This document shows, piece after piece, positions 25,558 to 33,753 of a stretch of 64,000 nt of DNA. The DNA is taken from assembly GCF_000733475.1 (NCBI RefSeq), contig NZ_JPFK01000002.1:385501-449500 (forward strand), in the 5' to 3' direction. Below the pieces are notes generated by a model. The model was not told the origin of the DNA and searched no databases. It saw only the letters and a list, made by a program, of their open reading frames with translations. The stretch's first letter is position 1, and each line of letters opens with the position of its first letter. This DNA comes from Mangrovimonas yunxiaonensis (GTDB lineage Bacteria; Bacteroidota; Bacteroidia; Flavobacteriales; Flavobacteriaceae). Position numbers and translations under genes: made by a program.

Positions 25558-26844
25558 TTACAGCTCCGAAGCTACTTTTTCGCAAGCAGCAATGGTCGCA
25601 TCTAGATCGTCATAAGACAAAGCGTCTGTAATAAACCATGTTTCAAATGCACTTGGCGCAATGTAAACACCCTGCTTTAACATGCCGTGGAAAAATTGCT
25701 TAAATCTATCGTTATTCCCATTGGCAGCAGATTGAAAATCGGTTACTTCAGCAGGATCAAAATGAATAGACATCATAGATCCTAGGCGATTAATTGTATG
25801 CGGAATGTTGTGTTTATTTAATGCTTTGGCACAGCCCTCGTGCAAATACGCAGTTTTTTCCTCTAGGCGGCTATAAACGGCAGCATCATTATTCAAATCG
25901 GTTAACATGGCCAAACCAGCAGCCATAGCCAAAGGGTTTCCGCTTAATGTCCCCGCTTGGTAAACGGGACCAACTGGCGCTAGGTAATTCATAATTTCGT
26001 TTCTTGCAGCAAAAGCTCCTACCGGCAAACCACCACCAATAACCTTTCCAAAACAAACAATATCTGCTTGAATATCGAATACTTGCTGCGCTCCGCCTTT
26101 TGCCAATCTAAATCCAGTCATAACCTCATCGAAAACAAGCAAAACGCCGTAGGCTGTACAAAGTTCCCTTAAAGCTTGTAAAAAGCCTTCTTTAGGTGGA
26201 ATACACCCCATGTTACCCGGCACAGGTTCAAGAATAATACAGGCGATATCGTGTTTATTGGTTTCAAGAATGTGTTTTACATGCTCTATATCATTAAATC
26301 TTGCCAACAGGGTATCTTTGGCAGTCCCTGCTGTAACTCCCGGGCTATTGGGCGACCCAAAAGTCACGGCCCCACTACCCGCTTGAATTAAAAAGGCATC
26401 GCTATGCCCGTGGTAGCACCCCTCGAACTTGATAATTTTGTCTTTACCAGTAAACCCTCTTGCTAATCTAACTGCACTCATGCAAGCTTCTGTACCCGAG
26501 TTTACAAATCTAATTTTATCAATATTGGGCACCATGTTTACCGCCAATTCGGCAATTTGGGTTTCTATCTCGGTGGGGGTTCCAAACGAGGTGCCCTTTT
26601 TTGTGGCTTCTATAACCGCATTCACCACAGGAGCATGGGCATGTCCCAAGATCATAGGCCCCCAAGAATTAATATAATCTATGTACTTATTATTGTCTTC
26701 GTCGTACAAGTAAGGCCCTGCCGCCTTTTTTATGAAAATAGGGGTTCCGCCTACGGCTTTAAAGGCCCGCACTGGCGAGTTAACACCTCCTGGAATAACT
26801 TGTTCTGCCGCTTTAAATAGCGTACTGCTTCTTGTATAATTCAT
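25558..26844 (-). CDS. hemL: Glutamate-1-semialdehyde 2,1-aminomutase
   Basis: A 428-residue PLP enzyme that makes 5-aminolevulinate from glutamate-1-semialdehyde in the C5 haem pathway. The PLP lysine is K267 in [13 protein letters not shown]; other signatures are [16 protein letters not shown] (115-130), EGCYHGHSD (141-149) and FDEVMTGFR (238-246). The length is standard. The glucosaminidase gene follows on the minus strand's upstream side only 9 bases away, so the two may share a transcript. Confidence 0.96.
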   Translation of the reverse strand: MNYTRSSTLFKAAEQVIPGGVNSPVRAFKAVGGTPIFIKKAAGPYLYDEDNNKYIDYINSWGPMILGHAHAPVVNAVIEATKKGTSFGTPTEIETQIAELAVNMVPNIDKIRFVNSGTEACMSAVRLARGFTGKDKIIKFEGCYHGHSDAFLIQAGSGAVTFGSPNSPGVTAGTAKDTLLARFNDIEHVKHILETNKHDIACIILEPVPGNMGCIPPKEGFLQALRELCTAYGVLLVFDEVMTGFRLAKGGAQQVFDIQADIVCFGKVIGGGLPVGAFAARNEIMNYLAPVGPVYQAGTLSGNPLAMAAGLAMLTDLNNDAAVYSRLEEKTAYLHEGCAKALNKHNIPHTINRLGSMMSIHFDPAEVTDFQSAANGNNDRFKQFFHGMLKQGVYIAPSAFETWFITDALSYDDLDATIAACEKVASEL

Positions 26845-26853
26845 GGTATTGTT

Positions 26854-27669
26854 TTACTGATTTACAACCAAAACTTGACCAACATCTATGGTTGTCCCTT
26901 TTATGTTATTTAATTGCTGAAGTCTTTCGACTGTTAAATTGAATTTCTTTGAAATGGAATACAGGGTATCGCCTTTTTCCACAACATATTTGGCACCTGT
27001 TTTTACATGGCTAGAAACCACTGTTCTAGGAGCTGCCCCCATAACCTCATGATCAAAGCGGTGTAACTGATAACGCTCTATTAAACTAATAAGCTTATCT
27101 GGATACTTTCTGTCTGTGGCATAACCTGCTGCTTTTAACCCTCTGGCCCAGCCTTTGTAATCATCAATTTTTAAATCGAAAAGCCCGCGATAACGCTTGC
27201 GTTCCTTTAAAAAGAGCGAATGGTCTCGGTAAGAATATTTAGAGTGGTTGTATTTCCTAAAACATTCTTGGCGGCGATCGTCATCGTGATAAATTCGTTC
27301 GCCTGTCCACTCGTGGCACTTAATTCCAAAATGGTTATTGGCCTGTACAGACAATCGGCCCTTACCAGAGCCCGACTCTAAAATTCCTTGTGCCAAAGTA
27401 ATACTTGCCGGTATACCATAAAGTTTCATTTCTTCTTGGGCTATCCCACTATACTGGGCAATATAAGCTTCGGTTGGCGAAGCGTAATTGGTGGTTTTAG
27501 GCACTTCTGCCTCCTTAACAGCATCTGTATTAGTTGGGGTTGTACCCGTAGTTCGTTTATCTATTACAACGCGTGTTGTGTCTCTATCTTTTTGGGTTTG
27601 AGCGCTTCGTTTTGAGGCACCACAACCAAACACCAATACTCCTAATACGATAACTGCTATTTTTTTCAT
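26854..27669 (-). CDS. Glucosaminidase-LysM lipoprotein (peptidoglycan hydrolase)
   Basis: A 271-residue lipoprotein (C16 after VLVFG). The region about 62-205 is a FlgJ/LytG-type glucosaminidase domain with the probable catalytic E98 in AQGILESGSGKG and the NNHFGIKCHEW motif; residues about 226-270 are one LysM domain (YVVEKGDTLYSISKKFN). It should cleave peptidoglycan glycan strands at the outer membrane's inner face. Gaps of 6 and 9 bases to its neighbours suggest an operon with the ACC-deaminase-like gene and hemL. Confidence 0.92.
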   Translation of the reverse strand: MKKIAVIVLGVLVFGCGASKRSAQTQKDRDTTRVVIDKRTTGTTPTNTDAVKEAEVPKTTNYASPTEAYIAQYSGIAQEEMKLYGIPASITLAQGILESGSGKGRLSVQANNHFGIKCHEWTGERIYHDDDRRQECFRKYNHSKYSYRDHSLFLKERKRYRGLFDLKIDDYKGWARGLKAAGYATDRKYPDKLISLIERYQLHRFDHEVMGAAPRTVVSSHVKTGAKYVVEKGDTLYSISKKFNLTVERLQQLNNIKGTTIDVGQVLVVNQ

Positions 27670-27675
27670 TGAATC

Positions 27676-28554
27676 TTATTGAATTAACGGTAGTTTTTTT
27701 TGCTTTAATGTTTTGTTCATTCCGGGAATTCCTTGTAACCCTCCAGTGTGTATGGCCAATATTTTAGATTGCTGCGAGAAGGCTCCCTTGTCAATCAAAT
27801 CGAAAAGGCCGTACATCATTTTACCTGTGTAAACAGGATCTAGCGGAATGCCATAAGTTTGTTTAAACTTATTAATAAAACTTATTAATTGTAAGTTTAT
27901 TTTAGCATATCCCCCAAAATGATAATCGGTAATTAGCTCCCAATTTTCCTTTTGTGCAAATTTACAAATATCCTCCGACAAAAAATCGCCTTTCAATGCG
28001 GGAAATCCCAAAACCTTTTGCCCGTCCTTAGAGGCGTTTATTAAGCCCGATATGGTGCCGCCTGTGCCTACGGGGCAGCAAATATAATCCATTTCAGCAT
28101 CTAGCGGAGTTAAGATTTCTTCACAGCCTTTAACCGCCAATGCGTTTGTACCGCCTTCGGGCACCAAATAAAACGCGCCGTACTCTTCCTTTAACTCAGC
28201 TATAAATGCCTGTGAGGTTTTTTGGCGGTAGGCAGAGCGCGTTACAAACTTAAACTCCATACCCTTGGACGCCGCAAACGATAAGGTAGGGTTATCGTTT
28301 ATTTTTAACGCCAATTCTTCGCCCCGAATTACGCCTATGGTCTTTAAGCCGTACTCCTCGCCTGCGGCAGCAACCGCTGCAATATGGTTTGAAAATGCCC
28401 CTCCAAAGGTCAATAAGGTATTAAACCCTTCTTGCTTGGCCTGTATTAGGTTATACTTTAGTTTGCGTAGCTTGTTACCAGAAATGTATTTGTGGTTTAA
28501 ATATTCTGGTTTAATATAGATTGCCACTTTTTTATACGCGATGGGTAAATTCAT
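27676..28554 (-). CDS. 1-Aminocyclopropane-1-carboxylate deaminase / D-cysteine desulfhydrase family PLP enzyme
   Basis: A 292-residue fold-type II PLP enzyme. The PLP lysine is K28 in SGNKLRKLKYN, followed by TFGGAFSNHIAAVAAAG (45-61) and the phosphate-binding VGTGGTISGL (about 161-170). The protein is shorter at the N-terminus than ACC deaminases, as is usual for the flavobacterial group, and D-cysteine desulfhydrase is the more likely activity. First gene of a probable three-gene minus-strand operon with the glucosaminidase and hemL. Confidence 0.85.
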   Translation of the reverse strand: MNLPIAYKKVAIYIKPEYLNHKYISGNKLRKLKYNLIQAKQEGFNTLLTFGGAFSNHIAAVAAAGEEYGLKTIGVIRGEELALKINDNPTLSFAASKGMEFKFVTRSAYRQKTSQAFIAELKEEYGAFYLVPEGGTNALAVKGCEEILTPLDAEMDYICCPVGTGGTISGLINASKDGQKVLGFPALKGDFLSEDICKFAQKENWELITDYHFGGYAKINLQLISFINKFKQTYGIPLDPVYTGKMMYGLFDLIDKGAFSQQSKILAIHTGGLQGIPGMNKTLKQKKLPLIQ

Positions 28555-28634
28555 AAAAAAATAGGTAACCGCCTTAAATTAATACGTTCTACTAAAAGTC
28601 TTCACAAATATCGTGTAAAAAAGCAGCCAAACAC

Positions 28635-29681
28635 TTATTTGGCTCTATACTTATAAGGGAAATCTTCTGAATGATCGTGCTTTCGTAACTTGACCCGCAA
28701 CCTATAAAAGTTGGTCTCTATTGTTCGTAACGACACGTTAAATTTAGCCGCCAGATCTTTATGAGACAGATTAAAAGGCTGCAAAGCGGCATAGAGCCTT
28801 TCGGTTTTGGTTAAAAAATCGAGTTGTTCGATACTCAATATCAATTCCTTGTGATCTTCGGCATAAAACACCTTAAAATCGTTCCAGTTTTTAACCTTGC
28901 CTTGGTCGTCCTGTAAATACCAGACCTCTTGGTCATTGGTTTCAATAGGCACCTCCACTATTTCTGGTTGCCATTGGCGTTTAAACCTTGTAATTAAGGA
29001 CAACCAATTGGTATATATGGCTAAGGTAATTATGAGCAAACACATAATTAAATTAAACACATGGGTTAAATGGTACAGGGTCTTAATACCAGACATCTTG
29101 TTAAGTACAAAAAACAACCAAATAAAAAATAGAGTATCTAAAATGTAATACACAATAAAAAGAATACTGAATGCCCGTTTGTAAACGCCATCAAACAATT
29201 CGTTGCCTTTGGTGATGTCTATTTTATTTAAATAATACAAAAACAGCCCAAACAACGTTAAGTTGTATACTATTTGAAGCGACGCATTTATAAGGATGTT
29301 TTTATTTGTATTAAAGAAAATTAAGCTATTGGAGTCGTCTCTAGCAATCATATAATGAACAAAAGCAAAGCTAAACCCCACTAAAAAAATAAAGCCAAAA
29401 CGTTTTAAAATACCTGAAGTAGAAATGCTCTTACCAAAAAGCGAAGCGCAAAATATGGGGGTTAAAAGCGCTAGGTTTTCATTAACAACCCCGTAATAAT
29501 CTAAAATTACCGAAGGCAAATCTGAATAGTAATCTAAATACAGCCAAACCCCCGAAGACGAAAAAAACAGGAACGAAAAAAACGTAAGAAACTTCTCGAA
29601 AGGTTCTTGGTTTTTACTTCTAATAATAAACAGGATAAACCCTATTGCACTTAACGTGAACACCAAATGGCTTAAAAACAT
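28635..29681 (-). CDS. Membrane-bound regulator: seven-pass N-terminus with C-terminal helix-turn-helix
   Basis: A 348-residue protein. The first ~220 residues contain about seven hydrophobic segments, resembling a 7TM sensor module. After a charged linker, the last ~65 residues (FLTKTERLYAALQPFNLSHKDLAAKFNVSL then RTIETNFYRLRVKLRK) form a LuxR-like helix-turn-helix. This suggests a one-component membrane-anchored transcription regulator. It is divergent from the large T9SS gene across a 222-base gap, so it may control that gene. No kinase or receiver domain is present. Confidence 0.75.
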   Translation of the reverse strand: MFLSHLVFTLSAIGFILFIIRSKNQEPFEKFLTFFSFLFFSSSGVWLYLDYYSDLPSVILDYYGVVNENLALLTPIFCASLFGKSISTSGILKRFGFIFLVGFSFAFVHYMIARDDSNSLIFFNTNKNILINASLQIVYNLTLFGLFLYYLNKIDITKGNELFDGVYKRAFSILFIVYYILDTLFFIWLFFVLNKMSGIKTLYHLTHVFNLIMCLLIITLAIYTNWLSLITRFKRQWQPEIVEVPIETNDQEVWYLQDDQGKVKNWNDFKVFYAEDHKELILSIEQLDFLTKTERLYAALQPFNLSHKDLAAKFNVSLRTIETNFYRLRVKLRKHDHSEDFPYKYRAK

Positions 29682-29867
29682 AGTTTTAGTAGTTTTGTAG
29701 TAGCAACCTTTACACGAACTCTATTTCAATGAATTATCTTTACAACCCTTGAAAACGTTGCTAAATTACCAAAGAAACTGCCAAATTCCTAAAAGAAATT
29801 CAAAAGAAAGCAAAACTAAGCTCGTTTTCAACACACAACAAAAACCAACTAACAAAAAACCAACTAA

Positions 29868-29881
29868 CTAACAATTGTTAG
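29868..29881. promoter_or_regulatory. Palindrome CTAACAATTGTTAG upstream of the T9SS gene
   Basis: A perfect 14-base palindrome ends 22 bases before the ATG at 29904. It shares half-sites CTAACA/TGTTAG, with a 2-base spacer, with the palindrome in front of paaE (55497-55510). It could be an operator. The rest of 29682-29903 is AT-rich with no other clear element. Confidence 0.45.
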
Positions 29882-29903
29882 GGTTAAACGATTTATTTAA
29901 AAA

Positions 29904-32900
29904 ATGAAAAAGAACGGTTTAAAACAATTACTATCAACACTTATTTTTCTTTTCTGCTTTTCCCATTTTGGATTTGGGTCAAATTTACTCATGTTACCTC
30001 CTACTAATGATGATGCTTGTGGTGCAGTGACTTTAAATGCTTCCAATGGGTTCTGTTCATCAGGCACAACACAAGATGCTACAAACTCTGCTTATCCAAC
30101 AAATTCTTGCACTTTACCAGGCGATGATGATGATGTTTGGTTTAAATTTGTAACACCTGGAAGCACTTTTGATTATTCATCTTTTACTATAGAACTCACA
30201 AACATTACGGGTACAGACATTGATTTATCTTATGCGGTTTTTAGGACATCATCTGGTAGTTGCACTAGCTTTAGTAGAATTGATTGCTTTGAAACCAACC
30301 GAAGCACACTTACCGAACTCTATGGTGGTTACACATACTATATACAAGTTTACACGACAGGTACTGGAGTAGCAAACTATGCCAACTTTGACTTGTGCGT
30401 CAATATTTTCACAGACCCTTGTGGCATCACAAATATCCCTGAATTAGTTTGTGGAACACTCGAAAGTTTCCATGACTATAACAACTCTACCAGTGACAAC
30501 GGTTTTTTAAACAATAGCCAAAACCCTTGTCAGGGTAGTAGCCATTCCTCTTTCGAAGGACGAGAGATGTTATATAGCTTTACACCTGATACTACGGGAG
30601 ATTATGATATTTGGTTGCAAACATACACTGGAGAGCATATTGGTTTTATGTATAAAGAAGCTAGTTTAGGGTGCAATGACAGTAACTGGAATTGTATAGG
30701 TCATTATTTTGGCGGAAACCAAACAGGAACCATTACCTTAACGGGTGGAGTCACTTATTATTTTTTAGTCGATTTAGAAAACAACAATACAAACTATTCA
30801 AAAGCTAAATTTGCTATCAACTGCCCAGTTTCCTGTGACGATAGTTTTTTCGATCCTGGAGGTCCCAATGCAAATTACGGTCTAGGTAATAACAAAACAA
30901 CTACTATTTGTGCTGATAGCCCAGGAAGCCCTGTAACTGTTACCTTTAACGCTTTTGATATTACTGATGACAACCTAGCTGTTTACGATGGCTCTAGCAC
31001 TTCAGCCACACTCATAGGAACCTATACAGGAACCACCATTCCTGGTCCGTTTACTTCTACAGATCCGTCAGGGTGCCTCACATTTGTATTTACAAGCGGT
31101 TGGTCCAACACAGGCAGTGGCTGGGAAGCCGAAGTTACCTGCTGTATTGTTTGGGAGGGTTCGGCTAATACCGATTGGAACACCGCAACAAACTGGTCTT
31201 CAGGAACAATACCTACCATTGACGACTGTATTGTTATTCCCGATGCCACCACAACGCCCAACGACCCCATACTAGATTATACCGACCCGAACGACCGAGG
31301 GGCAGGTTTAAACCTTACGGTTCAAAATAATGCTTATTTAGAACTAAACCACGACACCGAACTGACCATTAAAGAATGGGTAGATGTTCAAGGCAATGCT
31401 GTATTCAACATAAAGAACAATGCCAGTCTAATTCAAATAGACGAAACTAACCTAAACGCAGGTAGCATTCATGTACAAAGGGCACCAAACGCCAATTTCT
31501 CTGGGGTAAGCGGCTTAGAGTATGTATATTGGAGCAGCCCCGTTAGCGGTTTTGATATTACAAACGTTTCCCCAGGCACCAATACGGGTCTCATTTTTGA
31601 GTGGGATCCTACCGTAGCTGGTTTTGGCACAGGCAACCACGGCTATTGGTATAATGCCTCTGGTGCCATGGTTGAAGGACAAGGATATATTATTAGAGGC
31701 CTCTCTGGTACACCTAACAGTATTGCAAACACTTTATCGTGGAACCCTAGCATTCCGGTTACAGCCAATACAGCCCTGTTCTCGGGAGCACCACACAATG
31801 GCACACTAACAGTAGATGTATTCCACGGTGGTTACGATGTTGCCGGAGATCCTGGGTATCAAGGCAACAGTTCGCTTGGCACGTTGGCCTACAACGACGA
31901 CGATAACTGGAATTTAATTGGTAACCCCTACCCGTCTGCTATTTCTGCAGATGCCTTTGCGGCCTACAACACCAACATTTCCGGCACAGTCTACCTATGG
32001 CAGCACGCCGCGTTACCAAACCAAACCACAGATCCATTTTATGAAGATTATACGTACAACTACGATTCGAGTAATTATGTGGAGTACAACAGTTCGGGTT
32101 CTGTTCCCCCTGGTATTGACGATTTACATATCGCCTCTGGCCAAGGATTCTTTGTTACAGTAAACCATAGTGCTCCTTTAAGCTCTAGCGTTACGTTTAC
32201 CAACAGCATGAGACAATACTCTTCGGCCTATAACAACAATACCTTTTTTAGAGTGAGCGATGACAATGCGATCCGTGCAACAGCAACAGAAAGCACCAAT
32301 ATGTCACAGCCTATCGAGCGCCATAGGGTTTGGCTTAACCTAAGCAATTCTAACAATATGGCCAACACCTTGTTAATTGGCTATATAGAAGGTGCTACCA
32401 ATGAATTTGACAGACTGTACGACGGTATTGAAGTAAAATCGACAGACCTTAGTTTTTACTCCATAAACAACGACTTTAAGTGCTCCATACAAGGGAGAGC
32501 ACTCCCTTTTAATACTGACGATGCCATCCCGCTGGGCATGTATTTACCACAAAACGATACTTACAGCATAGCCATTAACACGCTAGACGGTCTCTTTACT
32601 GATAGTACACAAAACATTTATTTAGAAGACACCTATTTAAACATTGTTCACAACCTTAAGGAAAGTCCATACAATTTTACCGCAGATATGGGTGCCCTTA
32701 ACGACAGGTTTATTTTGCGTTACAATGCTTTTGGCGCCTTACACACCAATGATGTTATGGCCGTTGAAAATGTAACCATCATAGCACCAAACAACCAGTT
32801 TATTAAAGTTAACTCAGGAACACAGCCCATAAAAACAGTTACAGTTTACGATTTATTAGGGCGACCACTTATAAGCAAAGACCAAATTTCCTCTCACAGC

Positions 32901-32999
32901 ATCACCATTAACCATTCCTTTTCAGATGGCACCTATATTGTGATTGCCGTATTAGAAAGCGGGCTTAAAAAAACAAAAAAAGTGGTATTAAAACATTAG
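29904..32999 (+). CDS. Large secreted protein with CUB domain and T9SS type A sorting signal
   Basis: A 1031-residue secreted protein. After the signal peptide (about 1-26), residues 34-170 and 172-305 look like two prepeptidase-type beta domains (NDDACGAVTL; LVCGTLESFHDYNN). A CUB-like domain spans about 310-413 (LAVYDGSSTSATLIGTY), followed by a long beta-rich region with GWSSP-like and NLIGNPYPSAI motifs common in flavobacterial adhesins. The last ~75 residues (VTVYDLLGRPLISK through KKVVLKH) are a type A T9SS sorting domain, so it is exported and probably surface-attached or released. Confidence 0.9.
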   Translation: MKKNGLKQLLSTLIFLFCFSHFGFGSNLLMLPPTNDDACGAVTLNASNGFCSSGTTQDATNSAYPTNSCTLPGDDDDVWFKFVTPGSTFDYSSFTIELTNITGTDIDLSYAVFRTSSGSCTSFSRIDCFETNRSTLTELYGGYTYYIQVYTTGTGVANYANFDLCVNIFTDPCGITNIPELVCGTLESFHDYNNSTSDNGFLNNSQNPCQGSSHSSFEGREMLYSFTPDTTGDYDIWLQTYTGEHIGFMYKEASLGCNDSNWNCIGHYFGGNQTGTITLTGGVTYYFLVDLENNNTNYSKAKFAINCPVSCDDSFFDPGGPNANYGLGNNKTTTICADSPGSPVTVTFNAFDITDDNLAVYDGSSTSATLIGTYTGTTIPGPFTSTDPSGCLTFVFTSGWSNTGSGWEAEVTCCIVWEGSANTDWNTATNWSSGTIPTIDDCIVIPDATTTPNDPILDYTDPNDRGAGLNLTVQNNAYLELNHDTELTIKEWVDVQGNAVFNIKNNASLIQIDETNLNAGSIHVQRAPNANFSGVSGLEYVYWSSPVSGFDITNVSPGTNTGLIFEWDPTVAGFGTGNHGYWYNASGAMVEGQGYIIRGLSGTPNSIANTLSWNPSIPVTANTALFSGAPHNGTLTVDVFHGGYDVAGDPGYQGNSSLGTLAYNDDDNWNLIGNPYPSAISADAFAAYNTNISGTVYLWQHAALPNQTTDPFYEDYTYNYDSSNYVEYNSSGSVPPGIDDLHIASGQGFFVTVNHSAPLSSSVTFTNSMRQYSSAYNNNTFFRVSDDNAIRATATESTNMSQPIERHRVWLNLSNSNNMANTLLIGYIEGATNEFDRLYDGIEVKSTDLSFYSINNDFKCSIQGRALPFNTDDAIPLGMYLPQNDTYSIAINTLDGLFTDSTQNIYLEDTYLNIVHNLKESPYNFTADMGALNDRFILRYNAFGALHTNDVMAVENVTIIAPNNQFIKVNSGTQPIKTVTVYDLLGRPLISKDQISSHSITINHSFSDGTYIVIAVLESGLKKTKKVVLKH

Positions 33000-33010
33000 C
33001 AATTCGTATT

Positions 33011-33337
33011 TCACAGATACCTAAGCACCCTCCAAAACGGCCTTGTTCTTAAATAATCAAGGTCGTTTTCATGGGTGTAAGCTTCACGCTCAAACGAAAT
33101 ATGCCTATAAGCAAGCCGCCTATTTTTATGTTTTATAAGACGGTATAAAAACTCAACACCATACCACAAATAAAAAAACACCACTAAAAACTCCAGTTGT
33201 TGCCTTAAATGAATGCGTTCGTGGTTTACCAAAACGGTATCTGCCTTAAAACCCTTATGCCGTAGCACAACAAAAGGAAACAAAGCAATTCCCACATAGC
33301 CCTTAGGCACCAAATATTTCGAAAACACAATCACCAT
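33011..33337 (-). CDS. Small membrane protein with HExxH motif
   Basis: A 108-residue protein starting at the ATG at 33337 (MVIVFSKYLVPKG). It has hydrophobic stretches around 10-26 and 46-62 and an HExxH zinc-peptidase-like motif (H39, E40, H43 in VNHERIHLRQQLE), with a possible third ligand in FEREAY. Relatives in Bacteroidota are annotated as hypothetical; the motif recalls M56/BlaR1 peptidases. An upstream in-frame start at 33403 would overlap the divergent DUF5522 gene and is less likely. Confidence 0.7.
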   Translation of the reverse strand: MVIVFSKYLVPKGYVGIALFPFVVLRHKGFKADTVLVNHERIHLRQQLEFLVVFFYLWYGVEFLYRLIKHKNRRLAYRHISFEREAYTHENDLDYLRTRPFWRVLRYL

Positions 33338-33369
33338 AATCTCTATAACAAATTCCCCCCAATTTACAT

Positions 33370-33377
33370 TATCTTTG
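33370..33377 (+). promoter_or_regulatory. Predicted -7 element of the DUF5522 gene
   Basis: TATCTTTG matches TAnnTTTG and ends only 4 bases before the ATG at 33382, so the transcript would have almost no leader. Confidence 0.5.
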
Positions 33378-33381
33378 CAAC

Positions 33382-33549
33382 ATGATAAAAAAGCGTATTC
33401 CAATAGAAGATGGCGATTACTACCTAACTCCAGAAGGGTACCGTTGTTTTACCGAGCAATACCACCTAAAACGCGGGTACTGCTGCGAAAGTGGGTGCAG
33501 ACATTGCCCCTACGGATACGACAAAAAAACCAACACTAAACAACAATAA
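33382..33549 (+). CDS. DUF5522 family small cysteine-rich protein
   Basis: A 55-residue protein (MIKKRIPIEDGDYYLTPEGY...). It carries the conserved cysteine cluster CCESGCRHCPYGYD (about 34-47), which defines DUF5522, a small family widespread in Bacteroidota and also seen in eukaryotes. The cysteines could bind a metal, possibly iron-sulfur or zinc, but this is unproven. It is divergent from the HExxH protein gene and precedes the structured noncoding element upstream of hutU. Confidence 0.85.
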   Translation: MIKKRIPIEDGDYYLTPEGYRCFTEQYHLKRGYCCESGCRHCPYGYDKKTNTKQQ

Positions 33550-33631
33550 TTTTGGATGTGCTGTTCATGACATACCGCATTAAAGTTGCAAATACCCACC
33601 ATCGGGTAGACATAAGGTATCCCTAGTTATT

Positions 33632-33705
33632 TTTTTGGGCGTGCCCCAATACGCGTATTGGGTCGGGCTGTACGCTGTACACGGTACACGCTTCCATCCC
33701 TCACG
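33632..33705 (+). ncRNA. Structured noncoding element, possibly a Flavo-1-like RNA
   Basis: In the gap between DUF5522 and hutU, TTTTTTGGGCGTGCC is followed by an 18-base perfect palindrome (33645-33662, CCCAATACGCGTATTGGG), then TCGGGCTGTACGCTGTACAC. The pattern GGGCGT-hairpin-TCGGGCT-CGCT recurs in many flavobacterial intergenic regions in my memory and may be the Flavo-1 RNA motif of unknown function. The remaining sequence to 33753 is A-rich leader. Confidence 0.4.
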
Positions 33706-33753
33706 CAAAACAAAAGAAAACAAAACACACCTAATTCCTTAAAATTAAAAAAA

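Noticed and set aside
33658-33753. Upstream start for urocanate hydratase
   Set aside because: The extra 32 residues come from the palindromic noncoding element and an A-rich leader; relatives begin at MTFQDHILQG.
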